From Candidatus Dependentiae bacterium (lineage in GTDB: Bacteria; Babelota; Babeliae; Babelales; Vermiphilaceae): DNA of 56,400 nt. The position numbers were made by a program, and so were the translations under genes. Positions 34,876 to 43,371 of the stretch are shown in pieces. Positions within the stretch are counted from its first letter, which is position 1, and each line of letters starts with the position of its first letter. The stretch lies in contig JAPLIR010000006.1 of NCBI GenBank assembly GCA_026389015.1, forward strand, positions 1 through 56,400, written 5' to 3'. Under the pieces are notes generated by a model. The model did no database searches and was not told where the DNA came from. It saw only the letters and a list, made by a program, of their open reading frames with translations.

Positions 34876-36621
34876 TTAATCTTGAGGCAGAAAGCCATCT
34901 AACTGCGCATCCCACAATTTTTTGTACATTCCGCCCTGCGCAAGCAATTCTTTATGCGAGGCATCTCCAACGATTGCCCCTTGATCGAATACTAAAATAC
35001 GATCCATGTGCAATAACGTTGAAAGACGATGAGCAACCACAATAGTAGTTTTTCCTTGCATAAGATTCCACAATGATTCCTGAATCTTGCGTTCGGTAAT
35101 TGAATCAAGCTGGGATGTTGCTTCATCCAACATTAAGATTGGCGCATTTTTGAGTATGGCTCGCGCAATAGCAATACGTTGGCGCTGTCCACCAGAAATT
35201 TTGGCACCACGTTCACCAACTGGTGCGTTGTACCCTAATGGCTGCTGAATAGCAAATTCATGCACATGAGCTTTTTTTGCAGCTTCGATTACTTGCTCGT
35301 CAGTCGCATCGGCTTTTCCGTAACGAATGTTTTCCATGAGTGTTCGGTGGAACAAACCCGGCTCTTGCGGAATCATGCCAATATTCAAATGCAAAGACTC
35401 TTGCGTCACATCTTTAATATCTTGTCCATCGATAAGAATTCGACCAGAAGTCACATCAAACAACCTCAAAATAAGATTAATGAATGTTGATTTGCCGCTG
35501 CCAGAATAACCCACAAGACCAACTTTTTGTCCCGGGCGTATGGTAATCGATTTATCCTGAAACAAAACTTCAGCATCTTTATAATGAAATTGCACGGCAT
35601 CAAAAACAATTTCACCTTTGCTCACCCCTAAAGATGTAGCATTGGGTTTATCCTGAATTTCAAGCGGTACATAAAAAGTTTTGAGTGCCTGGTCTACTGC
35701 GCCCCATTGTTCGTTAACCGTGCGTACGTTTTCTGACATATGCCACAAACTATCAATAATCCACATATTAATAGACAAAATTAAAGCAAAGTCACCGGGC
35801 GTTACACTTCCCTGACCATACAAACGAATAAGAAGCAGCAAGCAAATCGTTTGATATAAGGCAAAACTAATCCCTTGGACAGAATAAAATTTTAGCAAAA
35901 ACCATCGGCGCGTCGTTGCTGCTTCAAGATACTCACCTTGCACAACATCCAAAGCCTTTAATTCACGTTTTTTAGCCGCAAATAATTTTACTGTTAATAT
36001 ATTGCCAATCACATCTACAATATGCCCAACAATTTTTACTACTGCTTCAGCACTATTATTAGCCAAGTAGCCAAATCGATTTATTGTGCCAATCGACATT
36101 CCCACAATGAAAATTGACCAAACAAAAATAGCGATAGCAAACCAAATATGCACCTGCCATAACATGTACATGGCAACAATTAAGGCAAGCATATTGGTAA
36201 AGTAGCTCGTGATAATTGTTGAAATAATTTTTGGTGTATAGCTTGCTAAATCACTAATTTTTGCAGCAAGACCACCCGCAAAATGACTCTGAAAAAAACG
36301 ATAATCATACTGTGTAATATGGTCGAGCATTGATTTGGCAATATGATTTTTTAAAGCCGGCTCGTACTTCAAAGCACACCAATCATGAAATCTCCACGCT
36401 ATGGGAACCAAAAATTGCAACCCGATAAAGAAAAAAGCTATCGGCCATAACTGCGCTACGGCAGCAGCACCTGAAGACGTAGCTGTTATATTGGTCATAA
36501 GCTTTATTAGATAAGGCCTGAGCGATCCATCAATCGCATATAAAGTCATTACTAAGATAGGCCCAATCAAATAGAATCTGAATGGATAAATTGATTGCCA
36601 CAAAAAACGAGTTACGCGCAT
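34876..36621 (-). CDS. ABC exporter, MsbA-like (membrane and ATPase domains fused)
   Basis: 581 residues, typical for a half-size exporter. N-terminal half: six hydrophobic segments (for example YPFRFYLIGPILVMTLYAI, MLALIVAMYMLWQVHIWFAI). C-terminal half: Walker A GLVGYSGSGKST, Q-loop GMIPQEPGL, signature ISGGQRQRIAIARAI, Walker B PILMLDEATSQLDS and H-loop IVVAHRLST. It would work as a homodimer in the inner membrane. Lipid or lipid A export (MsbA) or drug export are both possible, and sequence alone does not decide. It lies 86 bp upstream of the exported HPRT on the same strand. Confidence 0.92.
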   Translation of the reverse strand: MRVTRFLWQSIYPFRFYLIGPILVMTLYAIDGSLRPYLIKLMTNITATSSGAAAVAQLWPIAFFFIGLQFLVPIAWRFHDWCALKYEPALKNHIAKSMLDHITQYDYRFFQSHFAGGLAAKISDLASYTPKIISTIITSYFTNMLALIVAMYMLWQVHIWFAIAIFVWSIFIVGMSIGTINRFGYLANNSAEAVVKIVGHIVDVIGNILTVKLFAAKKRELKALDVVQGEYLEAATTRRWFLLKFYSVQGISFALYQTICLLLLIRLYGQGSVTPGDFALILSINMWIIDSLWHMSENVRTVNEQWGAVDQALKTFYVPLEIQDKPNATSLGVSKGEIVFDAVQFHYKDAEVLFQDKSITIRPGQKVGLVGYSGSGKSTFINLILRLFDVTSGRILIDGQDIKDVTQESLHLNIGMIPQEPGLFHRTLMENIRYGKADATDEQVIEAAKKAHVHEFAIQQPLGYNAPVGERGAKISGGQRQRIAIARAILKNAPILMLDEATSQLDSITERKIQESLWNLMQGKTTIVVAHRLSTLLHMDRILVFDQGAIVGDASHKELLAQGGMYKKLWDAQLDGFLPQD

Positions 36622-36711
36622 TGCATTGCCCTTTCATTCCCCAAAGAAACATTGAATATTCCGCCATAGCTTGCTATGACCATGGTATATCCTAACAAAT
36701 CAGGAGTTTAC

Positions 36712-36765
36712 ATGAAACAAATTATTACCATTGGTGGCAATAATGGACAATTCCTTAAGAAATAG
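36712..36765 (+). pseudogene. N-terminal remnant of a peptidase E-like gene
   Basis: A 17-codon frame after CAGGAG (MKQIITIGGNNGQFLKK then TAG) resembles the first residues of the intact peptidase E relative at 38907-39590 (KKQIIAIGGNGLSKD). The rest of the gene is missing. The ribosome binding site and start are intact, so a tiny peptide could be made, but I read it as a remnant. The rest of 36622-36925 shows no gene. Confidence 0.5.
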
Positions 36766-36925
36766 AATGTAGAAATGACACGCAATAATCAGCATATAGA
36801 TAATGGCGTCGATACATAATCTTTTTGCTCAATATAGAAACTCATACTATAGTTAATCACTCATAAATAAATTACGCATAATAAATGAGTCAAAAAATAT
36901 AACCAAAAATAAGGAGATTGATGCG

Positions 36926-38860
36926 ATGCTTAACCAATTTCCCGTTCTCTCTAACTTTAAAAAAAAATCATGGTGCGACCAAGATTTATATCGAGAAATG
37001 TACCAGCAGTCGATCGAAAATCCAGAAACGTTTTGGGCCGAGCAAGCCACTCGTATCTCCTGGATGAAACCCTGGACCACCGTAAAAAACAGTTCTTTTA
37101 AAGATGATGTTCAAATACGATGGTTTGAAGGCGGCAAGCTCAACGTCAGTGCAAATTGCATCGACCGCCATTTACCCACACGCGCCAATCAAGTAGCGCT
37201 TATTTGGGAATCAGATAATCAAAGCTCACCGCATGAGGAAATCACTTATCAACAACTGTATGACCACGTGTGTCGTTTTGCCAATGTTCTTAAATCAAAT
37301 GGCGTAAAAAAAGGCAACCGCGTCACCATCTATATGCCTATGATTCCGCAAGCGGTGTATGCTATGTTGGCATGCACAAGAATTGGCGCCATTCATTCTG
37401 TTGTGTTTGGTGGATTTTCTGCTCAGTCATTGGCCGAACGAATTTTAGATTGCGATAGTGAGTTTCTCATTACTGCGGATGAAGGTGTACGTGGCGGAAA
37501 ATTGATCCCACTCAAAGCCAATAGCGATGAAGCTCTACGACAATGCCCCAACGTCAAGAAAGTTTTTGTTGTGCGACATACAGGCAAAGAACTGCCGTGT
37601 ACCGAAGGACGCGATGTGGATTATCACGAAGCTGCCTTGCAAGCATCAACCCACTGCCAACCTGAGGAAATGGACGCCGAAGATCCACTCTTTATTCTCT
37701 ACACCTCAGGATCGACCAATAAACCAAAAGGAGTCTTGCATACCACGGGCGGCTACTTAGTCTATGCTTCATTAACACACCAGTTCGTTTTTGACTATCA
37801 CGATGGTGATATTTATTGGTGCACCGCCGATGTCGGTTGGATTACCGGACATAGCTATATTGTATACGGACCATTGACCAATGGTGCAACAACCCTCATT
37901 TTTGAAGGCACCCCGACCTATCCAACGCCATCCCGTTTTTGGCAGGTAATCGACAAACATAAGGTGACTATTTTTTACACAGCTCCGACGGCCCTTCGAG
38001 CGCTGATGCGTGAAGGTGACGAGCCAGTAACATCAACCTCTCGAGCGTCGCTGCGTTTATTAGGCACTGTTGGAGAACCAATTAATCCCGAGGCCTGGCT
38101 TTGGTACCATCGGGTTGTTGGCCAAGGACGATGTCCTATTGTCGACACGTGGTGGCAAACTGAAACAGGTGGCATTATGATTACGCCACTGCCTGGCGCC
38201 ATGAGTTTAAAACCCGGTTCTGCAGGCTTGCCATTTTTTGGCGTTAAACCAGAAATTGTGGATCTCCAAGGAAATGTCTTATTTGGTGCTTGTGAGGGCA
38301 ATTTGTGTATTGAAAGTTCTTGGCCTGGACAAATGCGCACTATGTATAAAGACCACGCGCGATTTGTTCAAACTTATTTTTCAACCTACCCTAACAAATA
38401 CTTTACCGGTGATGGCTGTCGTCGCGATAAAGATGGCTATTATTGGATTACCGGACGCGTAGACGACGTTATTAATGTGGCGGGACACAGGCTCGGTACC
38501 GCAGAAATTGAGAGTGCACTCGTGAGCAACACCAAGGTTGCAGAAGCAGCGGTAGTCGGATATCCCCACATCATTAAAGGACAAGGGATTTATGCCTACG
38601 TCACCCTCAAGACAAGCGTTGAACCATCTGAAGAACTACGCAAAGAGTTAATTGCAACGGTCAGAAAAATAATCGGACCTATTGCCTCGCCGGATATTAT
38701 ACAATGGGCACCTGGATTGCCTAAAACTCGTTCGGGTAAAATAATGAGACGATATTTGAGAAAAATTGCAGCCAATGAGTATGAAAATCTAGGCGATACA
38801 TCTACGTTGGCAGACCCTAGTATTATTGAAGAATTGATTAAAAATCGTATGAATAAGTAA
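36926..38860 (+). CDS. acs: Acetyl-CoA synthetase (AMP-forming)
   Basis: 644 residues, close to the usual 650. Motifs: [21 protein letters not shown] (AMP-forming P loop, residues about 255-275), [69 protein letters not shown], and the C-terminal [11 protein letters not shown] containing the lysine often regulated by acetylation. The enzyme makes acetyl-CoA from acetate, ATP and CoA in the cytoplasm. AAGGAG lies nine bases before the ATG. The ATP it uses could come from the host via the translocase encoded downstream (39677), but the two are not in one obvious operon. Confidence 0.96.
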   Translation: MLNQFPVLSNFKKKSWCDQDLYREMYQQSIENPETFWAEQATRISWMKPWTTVKNSSFKDDVQIRWFEGGKLNVSANCIDRHLPTRANQVALIWESDNQSSPHEEITYQQLYDHVCRFANVLKSNGVKKGNRVTIYMPMIPQAVYAMLACTRIGAIHSVVFGGFSAQSLAERILDCDSEFLITADEGVRGGKLIPLKANSDEALRQCPNVKKVFVVRHTGKELPCTEGRDVDYHEAALQASTHCQPEEMDAEDPLFILYTSGSTNKPKGVLHTTGGYLVYASLTHQFVFDYHDGDIYWCTADVGWITGHSYIVYGPLTNGATTLIFEGTPTYPTPSRFWQVIDKHKVTIFYTAPTALRALMREGDEPVTSTSRASLRLLGTVGEPINPEAWLWYHRVVGQGRCPIVDTWWQTETGGIMITPLPGAMSLKPGSAGLPFFGVKPEIVDLQGNVLFGACEGNLCIESSWPGQMRTMYKDHARFVQTYFSTYPNKYFTGDGCRRDKDGYYWITGRVDDVINVAGHRLGTAEIESALVSNTKVAEAAVVGYPHIIKGQGIYAYVTLKTSVEPSEELRKELIATVRKIIGPIASPDIIQWAPGLPKTRSGKIMRRYLRKIAANEYENLGDTSTLADPSIIEELIKNRMNK

Positions 38861-38906
38861 GACTAAAACCTTGCTATAGCAGCATAAACTGTTAGGATAT
38901 AGATAT

Positions 38907-39590
38907 ATGAGTACAAAAAAACAAATAATTGCCATCGGTGGCAATGGTCTATCAAAAGACAGTCCTAAACTAGAACAATACATCATTGCACAGACAAAAA
39001 AAGCGAACCCAAAAATTTGCTTTTTACCTCAAGCAAGTTCAGAATCCAAAGAATATATTATCCGTTTCTATGACACCTTTGGTTCACTTGGCGCCAAACC
39101 CTCAACACTTTCGCTTTTTGGCCGCGTAAAAAATGGTTGGGAACAGCATCTACTCGACCAAGATATTATTTATGTTGGTGGTGGCAACACCAAAAGCATG
39201 TTGGCCTTGTGGCGGGCGTGGGGCGTCGATAATGTATTGCGCCAAGCCTATGAACAAGGCACGATACTTGCTGGCGTCAGTGCCGGCGCCATTTGCTGGT
39301 TTGAGCAAGCGGTGACCGACTCGGTATGGCCACTTGGCATTATACCAGGTCTTGGATTTTTAGAAGGCAGCTGTTGCCCGCATTATGATTCAGAACCAGA
39401 ACGTCGGCCAACCTATATAGAAAAAGTAAATTCTGGTATAATCATGCCAGGAATTGCACTGCAAGATTATGTTGCCGCGCATTTTATTGATAACAAACTC
39501 GCGCATATGATATCTAGTAAAGATAGCAGGCAAGCGTTTTATGTTTCAGCAAACAAAGAAGAAGTCATTAACACCAGATCTCTCTCATAA
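38907..39590 (+). CDS. Peptidase E-like protein (S51 family)
   Basis: 227 residues. The family pattern is clear: IIAIGGNGLSKDSPKLEQYI, ICFLPQASSESKEYI, the DIIYVGGGNTKSMLALWRAW loop and the nucleophile region GTILAGVSAGAICWF with the catalytic Ser. PHYDSEPER follows, likely with the His/Asp of the triad. Relatives cleave Asp-X dipeptides or belong to the broader cyanophycinase-like group. No signal peptide, so it is cytoplasmic. AGGAT is upstream of the start. A decayed start of a related gene sits at 36712. Confidence 0.9.
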   Translation: MSTKKQIIAIGGNGLSKDSPKLEQYIIAQTKKANPKICFLPQASSESKEYIIRFYDTFGSLGAKPSTLSLFGRVKNGWEQHLLDQDIIYVGGGNTKSMLALWRAWGVDNVLRQAYEQGTILAGVSAGAICWFEQAVTDSVWPLGIIPGLGFLEGSCCPHYDSEPERRPTYIEKVNSGIIMPGIALQDYVAAHFIDNKLAHMISSKDSRQAFYVSANKEEVINTRSLS

Positions 39591-39676
39591 AGGAACACCA
39601 GTGAAGCAATGCCTTATATCGTAAATTAGTTATTTGAATCATATTTTTCATCACTTTTACCGAAAGCATTATTATT

Positions 39677-41074
39677 ATGATGTCCGCTACTATTAAATAC
39701 TTTTTCCCCGATTTACATAAAGAAGAAATTCGTAAATTTGGCCTCTTATCTATCACCGGCTTTTTTGTTATTGGCACCTACTGGTTGCTCAGACTTTTAA
39801 AAAATACCATATTCTTTAAAATTGCATTTCCAGTAGAACTTGGCTGGCAAGATCACCAAGGTGCTTTATTCCAACCATTAGCAAAATTCTGGTCCCCCTT
39901 CATTGTTTTAATCACCGTATTGGTGTACTCCAAACTGATCGATCTCTTTAAAAAACATCAATTGTTTTATATTATTTGCTCTTTCTACGGAATTCTTTTT
40001 GCATCTATTGCAAGCGTAATCTTCGTTAAAGAAGTTTATGGCGTTCATGCATTAGGCAAAAACTTGCTCGCTACTGTAGGCTGGGTAAATTACTTTGCCG
40101 TTGAAAGCTTTGGATCTTTGGTCGTTGCGTTATTCTGGTCCTTCACCAACAGTATTAGTACCACCGATGGCGCAAAAAGAGGTTTCCCTCTGATTGTAAC
40201 CTTTATGCAAATCGGTGCTATTGGTGGATCTGCACTCTTACTTTTCACTGAATCTGTTGGCGCTATGTGGCCATTTATTTCCTTATCAGCAGCGTTTATG
40301 TTTATCATTGTCGCTATGATTTGGTACTTTATGCGTACAACACCAGCAGACGAGCTTGTTGGTAACAAAGCAGCTGCCGCAACTGAAAAGAAAAAAGAAG
40401 GCTTCATTGAAGGGTTTACCGCTGGTCTTACGCTATTAGCATCTCGCCCATATTTGCTCGGGATTTTAATCATCTCAACCTTCTATGAAGTATGCTCACA
40501 AATTATCGACTATCAAATGCATTCACAAGCTACACGCTTGCCAGAATTTGCTTCCGAAGCAGCTTTTAGCCGCTTTGAAGGTGTTTTTGGTGTTAGCTCT
40601 AATGCTCTATCATTCTTCATTGCTCTTCTTGGTACCAGCTACATCATCAAACGTTTTGGTGTACGTATTTCATTGGCAATTTATCCAGTGATTTTTGCAT
40701 TAACCATTAGCTCATTGCTCATGTTCTTTTACAGTGGTCCAACAAGTATTAGTCTTTTATGGGCTACCTTTGTTGCATTCATGATCGTCAAATCTCTTGG
40801 CTATGCACTCAACAATCCGTTGAAAGAAATGATGTACATTCCAACCAGCAAAGATGCGAAATTCAAATCTAAGGGTTGGATTGATATGTTTGGTGGTCGT
40901 TTTTCAAAAGCTGGTGGCGGAAGCATCAACAGCTTCTTCAAACACAACTTATCAGAACTTATGGTCTACGGAACATTCATTAGTCTTGGTATTATTGGCA
41001 TTTGGCTTGGCGCTGCGTTCTACGTTGGCAAAAAGAATGCACAACTCATCAAAGATGGTGAAATTGTACAGTAA
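39677..41074 (+). CDS. ADP/ATP translocase (Tlc/NTT family nucleotide transporter)
   Basis: 465 residues with about 11-12 hydrophobic segments. The Tlc family is recognisable in its N-terminal FFPDLHKEEIRKFGLLSITG and RLLKNTIFFKIAFPVELG, AVESFGSLVVALFWSFTNS, FPLIVTFMQIGAIGGS, and C-terminal SLGYALNNPLKEMMYIPTSKDAKFKSKGWID. These carriers exchange host ATP for bacterial ADP in Rickettsiales, Chlamydiae and some other intracellular bacteria. This is the strongest sign of an energy-parasitic life in the window. No clear Shine-Dalgarno precedes the ATG pair at 39677/39680. A terminator follows at 41111. Confidence 0.95.
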   Translation: MMSATIKYFFPDLHKEEIRKFGLLSITGFFVIGTYWLLRLLKNTIFFKIAFPVELGWQDHQGALFQPLAKFWSPFIVLITVLVYSKLIDLFKKHQLFYIICSFYGILFASIASVIFVKEVYGVHALGKNLLATVGWVNYFAVESFGSLVVALFWSFTNSISTTDGAKRGFPLIVTFMQIGAIGGSALLLFTESVGAMWPFISLSAAFMFIIVAMIWYFMRTTPADELVGNKAAAATEKKKEGFIEGFTAGLTLLASRPYLLGILIISTFYEVCSQIIDYQMHSQATRLPEFASEAAFSRFEGVFGVSSNALSFFIALLGTSYIIKRFGVRISLAIYPVIFALTISSLLMFFYSGPTSISLLWATFVAFMIVKSLGYALNNPLKEMMYIPTSKDAKFKSKGWIDMFGGRFSKAGGGSINSFFKHNLSELMVYGTFISLGIIGIWLGAAFYVGKKNAQLIKDGEIVQ

Positions 41075-41110
41075 CACTACGGTAAATCAATTACGCTCTA
41101 CAAACAAAAA

Positions 41111-41130
41111 AGGCACCAAAATTGGTGCCT
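41111..41130 (+). terminator. Rho-independent terminator
   Basis: AGGCACCAAAATTGGTGCCT forms an 8-9 bp stem with a T run after it on the plus strand and an A run before it. It could serve both the translocase gene and the converging Cys-rich gene. Confidence 0.9.
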
Positions 41131-41159
41131 TTTTTTATCTCTAAGAATAGAGAACTTAA

Positions 41160-41501
41160 TTACTCAGCGTCTACATCAGTTGAAGCTTGAACGTTTGCAG
41201 TTGTCGCTTTTCTTGATGAAGATCTTGAAGTTCTAGATCTTGTTGTACCACAGTTTCCACTACGGCAAGATTTCTTCACTTTAACAACTTTTTTCTCGGT
41301 GCATGGCGCTAAGTAAGCTTGCTTAAACTCAGCTGGTACCAATTTAGGACAAACTGGGCATTCGCAGGTTCTTACTTCTGGTACAACCGTCAATTTACCT
41401 GGTTTTGTACAAGGTGCTTCACAGCCACCGCATCGTGCATCAAGTTGAACAGCTGAAACAACTGCCACCAACGCAACTACTGATAATAATAATTTCTTCA
41501 T
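41160..41501 (-). CDS. Small secreted cysteine-rich protein
   Basis: 113 residues with a classic signal peptide (MKKLLLSVVALVAVVSAVQL) and AAGGAG six bases before the ATG. The mature part holds nine Cys, in clusters RCGGCEAPC and RTCECPVC plus single Cys further on. It ends in a Ser/Arg/Thr-rich basic tail (RTSRSSSRKATTAN). Disulfide cross-linking in the periplasm or envelope, as in the Cys-rich envelope proteins of Chlamydia, is plausible but unproven. No homologue recognised. Confidence 0.8.
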   Translation of the reverse strand: MKKLLLSVVALVAVVSAVQLDARCGGCEAPCTKPGKLTVVPEVRTCECPVCPKLVPAEFKQAYLAPCTEKKVVKVKKSCRSGNCGTTRSRTSRSSSRKATTANVQASTDVDAE

Positions 41502-41758
41502 ACGATTCTCCTTCGTTATGGTTTTTACTCTTCACCACAGCACGAACCATTCGTACTTGGTATTTAATGCTTACTTCAGCATCTTAAAATCATACTAACA
41601 CAAAGAAATCATAGAAATCAATAGTTTTTTTCAATTTGAATTAAATTGGCATTGAAAAATCGATTGGGACGATCTATTGATAATCAAAAAAAAAGCATTA
41701 TTTCTAAAAGTTGCGTTATTACACCAAAACGAGTAGAATTTATGTACATTTCAGTTTT

Positions 41759-41846
41759 GGAGAGGTGGCAGAGTGGTCGATTGCGGCGGTCTTGAAAACC
41801 GTTATTCCGAAAGGAATCGAGGGTTCGAATCCCTCCCTCTCCTCCA
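41759..41846 (+). tRNA. tRNA-Ser (anticodon TGA)
   Basis: Class II tRNA: acceptor GGAGAGG/CCTCTCC, anticodon loop CTTGAAA, a long variable arm, T arm GAGGG-TTCGAAT-CCCTC, encoded CCA (41844-41846). The base before CCA is T, an unusual discriminator for tRNA-Ser, which is normally G. Read as protein the region gives only a shadow frame. The 250 bp upstream (41502-41758) shows no gene. Confidence 0.94.
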
Positions 41847-42044
41847 ACCTTCGCTCTTACGAGCTCCGGTTGGCGCGGCCAGTACTTAAGGATTCTTTAC
41901 TAGATTAATATCTATCGCAAAAGCGAAGGTTGCCCGCCGAAGTTTTAACGTAGGCTGGGCTTATTCGAAATACACAAAGATTCAAGATTTACGAACTGCT
42001 AAACAATCTATGTTTAAAGAATTTTAAAAAAATCAGCTTCAAAT
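41847..42044 (+). repeat. tRNA-linked repeat, copy B: short form with gutted gene
   Basis: Near-identical to copies A and C over the first 160 bp (TTCGCTCTTACGAGCTCCGG, AGCGAAGGTT, GGCTGGGCTTATTCGAAA). At the gene start it reads ATGTTTAAAGAATTTT, joining the first codons of the GIY-YIG gene to its last ones (AAAGAATTTTTAAAAAAACG in copy A). The gene interior is absent. It begins directly at the 3' end of tRNA-Ser. Confidence 0.8.
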
Positions 42045-42209
42045 ACCTTCGCTCTTACAGAGCTACGGTTGGCGCGGCCAGTACTTAAGGTTTCTTTACT
42101 AAATTAATATCTATCGCAAAAGCGAAGGTTGCCCGCCGAAGTTTTAACGTAGGCTGGGCTTATTCGAAACTCACAGAATTCAAAAGTCTACCGAACTGCT
42201 AAATGATCT
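42045..42209 (+). repeat. tRNA-linked repeat, copy C (upstream of second GIY-YIG gene)
   Basis: Begins with ACCTTCGCTCTTACAGAGCT directly after copy B and carries the same middle and GGCTGGGCTTATT end. The start codon of the second GIY-YIG gene follows at 42210. Confidence 0.85.
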
Positions 42210-42452
42210 ATGTTTTATGTTTATGTGCTTCGCTCTCTCGCTTTTCCTGAGCAAATATATATTGGCTACACCTCTGATCTAAGAAACAGGTTATTGGTGC
42301 ATAATGATTCTCGCGTTCCTCATACTTCTAAATATATACCATGGGAATTCATTTCATTTTTTGCTTTTAAAGAAAAAATGAAAGCTATCAATTTTGAAAT
42401 TTACCTGAAAAGCGGATCTGGCAAAGAATTTCTAAAGAAGCGCCTCATATAA
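42210..42452 (+). CDS. Small GIY-YIG nuclease-domain protein (repeat copy C)
   Basis: 80 residues, 90% identical to the protein at 31307-31549 and with the same key residues: MFYVYVLRS, YIGYTSDLRNRLLVHN, the conserved Arg, and Glu in INFEIYL. The changes between the two are scattered and conservative (for example Asn to Asp, Leu to Ile), suggesting that both have been kept under selection. The stop is immediately followed by another head-like sequence (AACCTACGC...GGCTAACGCC). No Shine-Dalgarno is visible. The enzymatic role is inferred from the fold only; the partner or target DNA is unknown. Confidence 0.88.
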   Translation: MFYVYVLRSLAFPEQIYIGYTSDLRNRLLVHNDSRVPHTSKYIPWEFISFFAFKEKMKAINFEIYLKSGSGKEFLKKRLI

Positions 42453-42655
42453 CCTACGCAGGGCTTCGTCTGGCTAACGCCATTACTTTCAGAAGAAAAA
42501 TCAACTTAAAATGTTTTATTGCGAAAACGGGCCCCATCGAGCCATGTGAGATGGGTAAAAGACTGCCCGACATAGTCCGAGGCAGCTGAAAGCGAAAACG
42601 GAAATAGCCGTAAGGCGACGACGGGCTTATTTTTTGATTGGTCTTATGCATATTT
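42453..42655 (+). repeat. Repeat-derived region between copies C and D
   Basis: No gene. It starts with CCTACGCAGGGCTTCGTCTGG, a degenerate head. From about 42554 it carries GACTGCCCG...AATAGCCGTAAGGCGACGACGGGCTTATTTTTT, a terminator-like unit shared with the region after tRNA-Leu (28817-28858, opposite orientation). Confidence 0.55.
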
Positions 42656-42861
42656 CCTTCGCTCTTACGAGCTACGGTTGGCGCGGCCAGTTTCTCTGAT
42701 GACTTCACATTAATCATAAAAAAACATTGCTAGAACTAGCGTAGGTTGTCCGCCGAAGTTTTAACGTAGGCTGGGCTTATTCGAAATACGCACAATCAAA
42801 GAACTATCAAACTGCTACTGAAATTCATGTTTAAAAAATTATTAAAAAATCAGCTTCAAAT
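42656..42861 (+). repeat. tRNA-linked repeat, copy D: diverged short form
   Basis: Head CCTTCGCTCTTACGAGCTACGGTT, a diverged middle, then the conserved AACGTAGGCTGGGCTTATTC and the gutted gene remnant ATGTTTAAAAAATTATT. It ends in ATCAGCTTCAAATA like copy B. Confidence 0.75.
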
Positions 42862-42900
42862 ACCTTCGCTCTTACAGAGCTCCGGTTGGCGCGGCCAACT
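42862..42900 (+). repeat. tRNA-linked repeat, copy E: head only
   Basis: ACCTTCGCTCTTACAGAGCT...GGCGCGGCCA, then unrelated AT-rich sequence. Copies B-E thus form a chain in which each tail is joined to the next head. Confidence 0.7.
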
Positions 42901-43083
42901 TCTTTAAAGATTTTAACCTTATCCATTAAAAACTTATTTTTTCCCTGATCTTATCTAAAAAAACAACTTTCTTTCTTTTCCCTATTGCTCCTGAAAAAAA
43001 TGTGATATCTTCCACTGAACATGAATAGAAAAAAGAATTATATTGTTTTTTTGATCATATCACACCATAAAAAAGGGAATTAT

Positions 43084-43302
43084 ATGAATCCAGCAGCAGC
43101 AGAATTAGTAATCGCGGCAATAATTTTAGCCCACCCTAACCAACTGCCTGAGCAAAAAATAGAAGTTAAATTGTATCCAGCCACCCATATTACGCAAAAA
43201 AAGAGTGCTGCCCTGCAATCAAAGATTTCAGGAAAAGCACCCCATACACAACCAATGAGAAAATATTCTAACCAACAACAACGAAACAGATCAGGCAAAT
43301 AA
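43084..43302 (+). CDS. Small hypothetical protein
   Basis: 72 residues from ATG 43084 (AAGGGA six bases upstream); the same frame is open to an ATG at 43021. Sequence begins MNPAAAELVIAAIILAHPNQ, a short hydrophobic N terminus that is weak as a signal peptide. It ends in a basic, Gln/Asn-rich tail (MRKYSNQQQRNRSGK). No family recognised. The good ribosome binding site is the main support; it could be spurious. Confidence 0.4.
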   Translation: MNPAAAELVIAAIILAHPNQLPEQKIEVKLYPATHITQKKSAALQSKISGKAPHTQPMRKYSNQQQRNRSGK

Positions 43303-43334
43303 GAAAAAAAAATGGATTGTAATAAAATCTAAAA

Positions 43335-43371
43335 CAGTAATGATGTTGTTACATGTACAGCATCATTACTG
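43335..43371 (-). terminator. Terminator-like hairpin overlapping a stop codon
   Basis: An 11-bp perfect stem (43335-43345 with 43361-43371) followed on the minus strand by TTTTAGATTTT. Its upstream arm contains the last codons of the MauE/DoxX-like gene. Confidence 0.6.

Noticed and set aside
41711-41908. Plus-strand 65-codon frame ([15 protein letters not shown]...)
   Set aside because: It is a translation of tRNA-Ser(TGA) and the adjoining repeat, a common false gene.
41847-42900. CRISPR or integron attachment array
   Set aside because: Units are long, contain gene remnants, have no spacers of even length, and no cas or integrase gene is present.
43080-43298. Minus-strand 72-codon frame
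   Set aside because: Antisense to the small plus-strand gene with a better ribosome binding site, and lacks one of its own.
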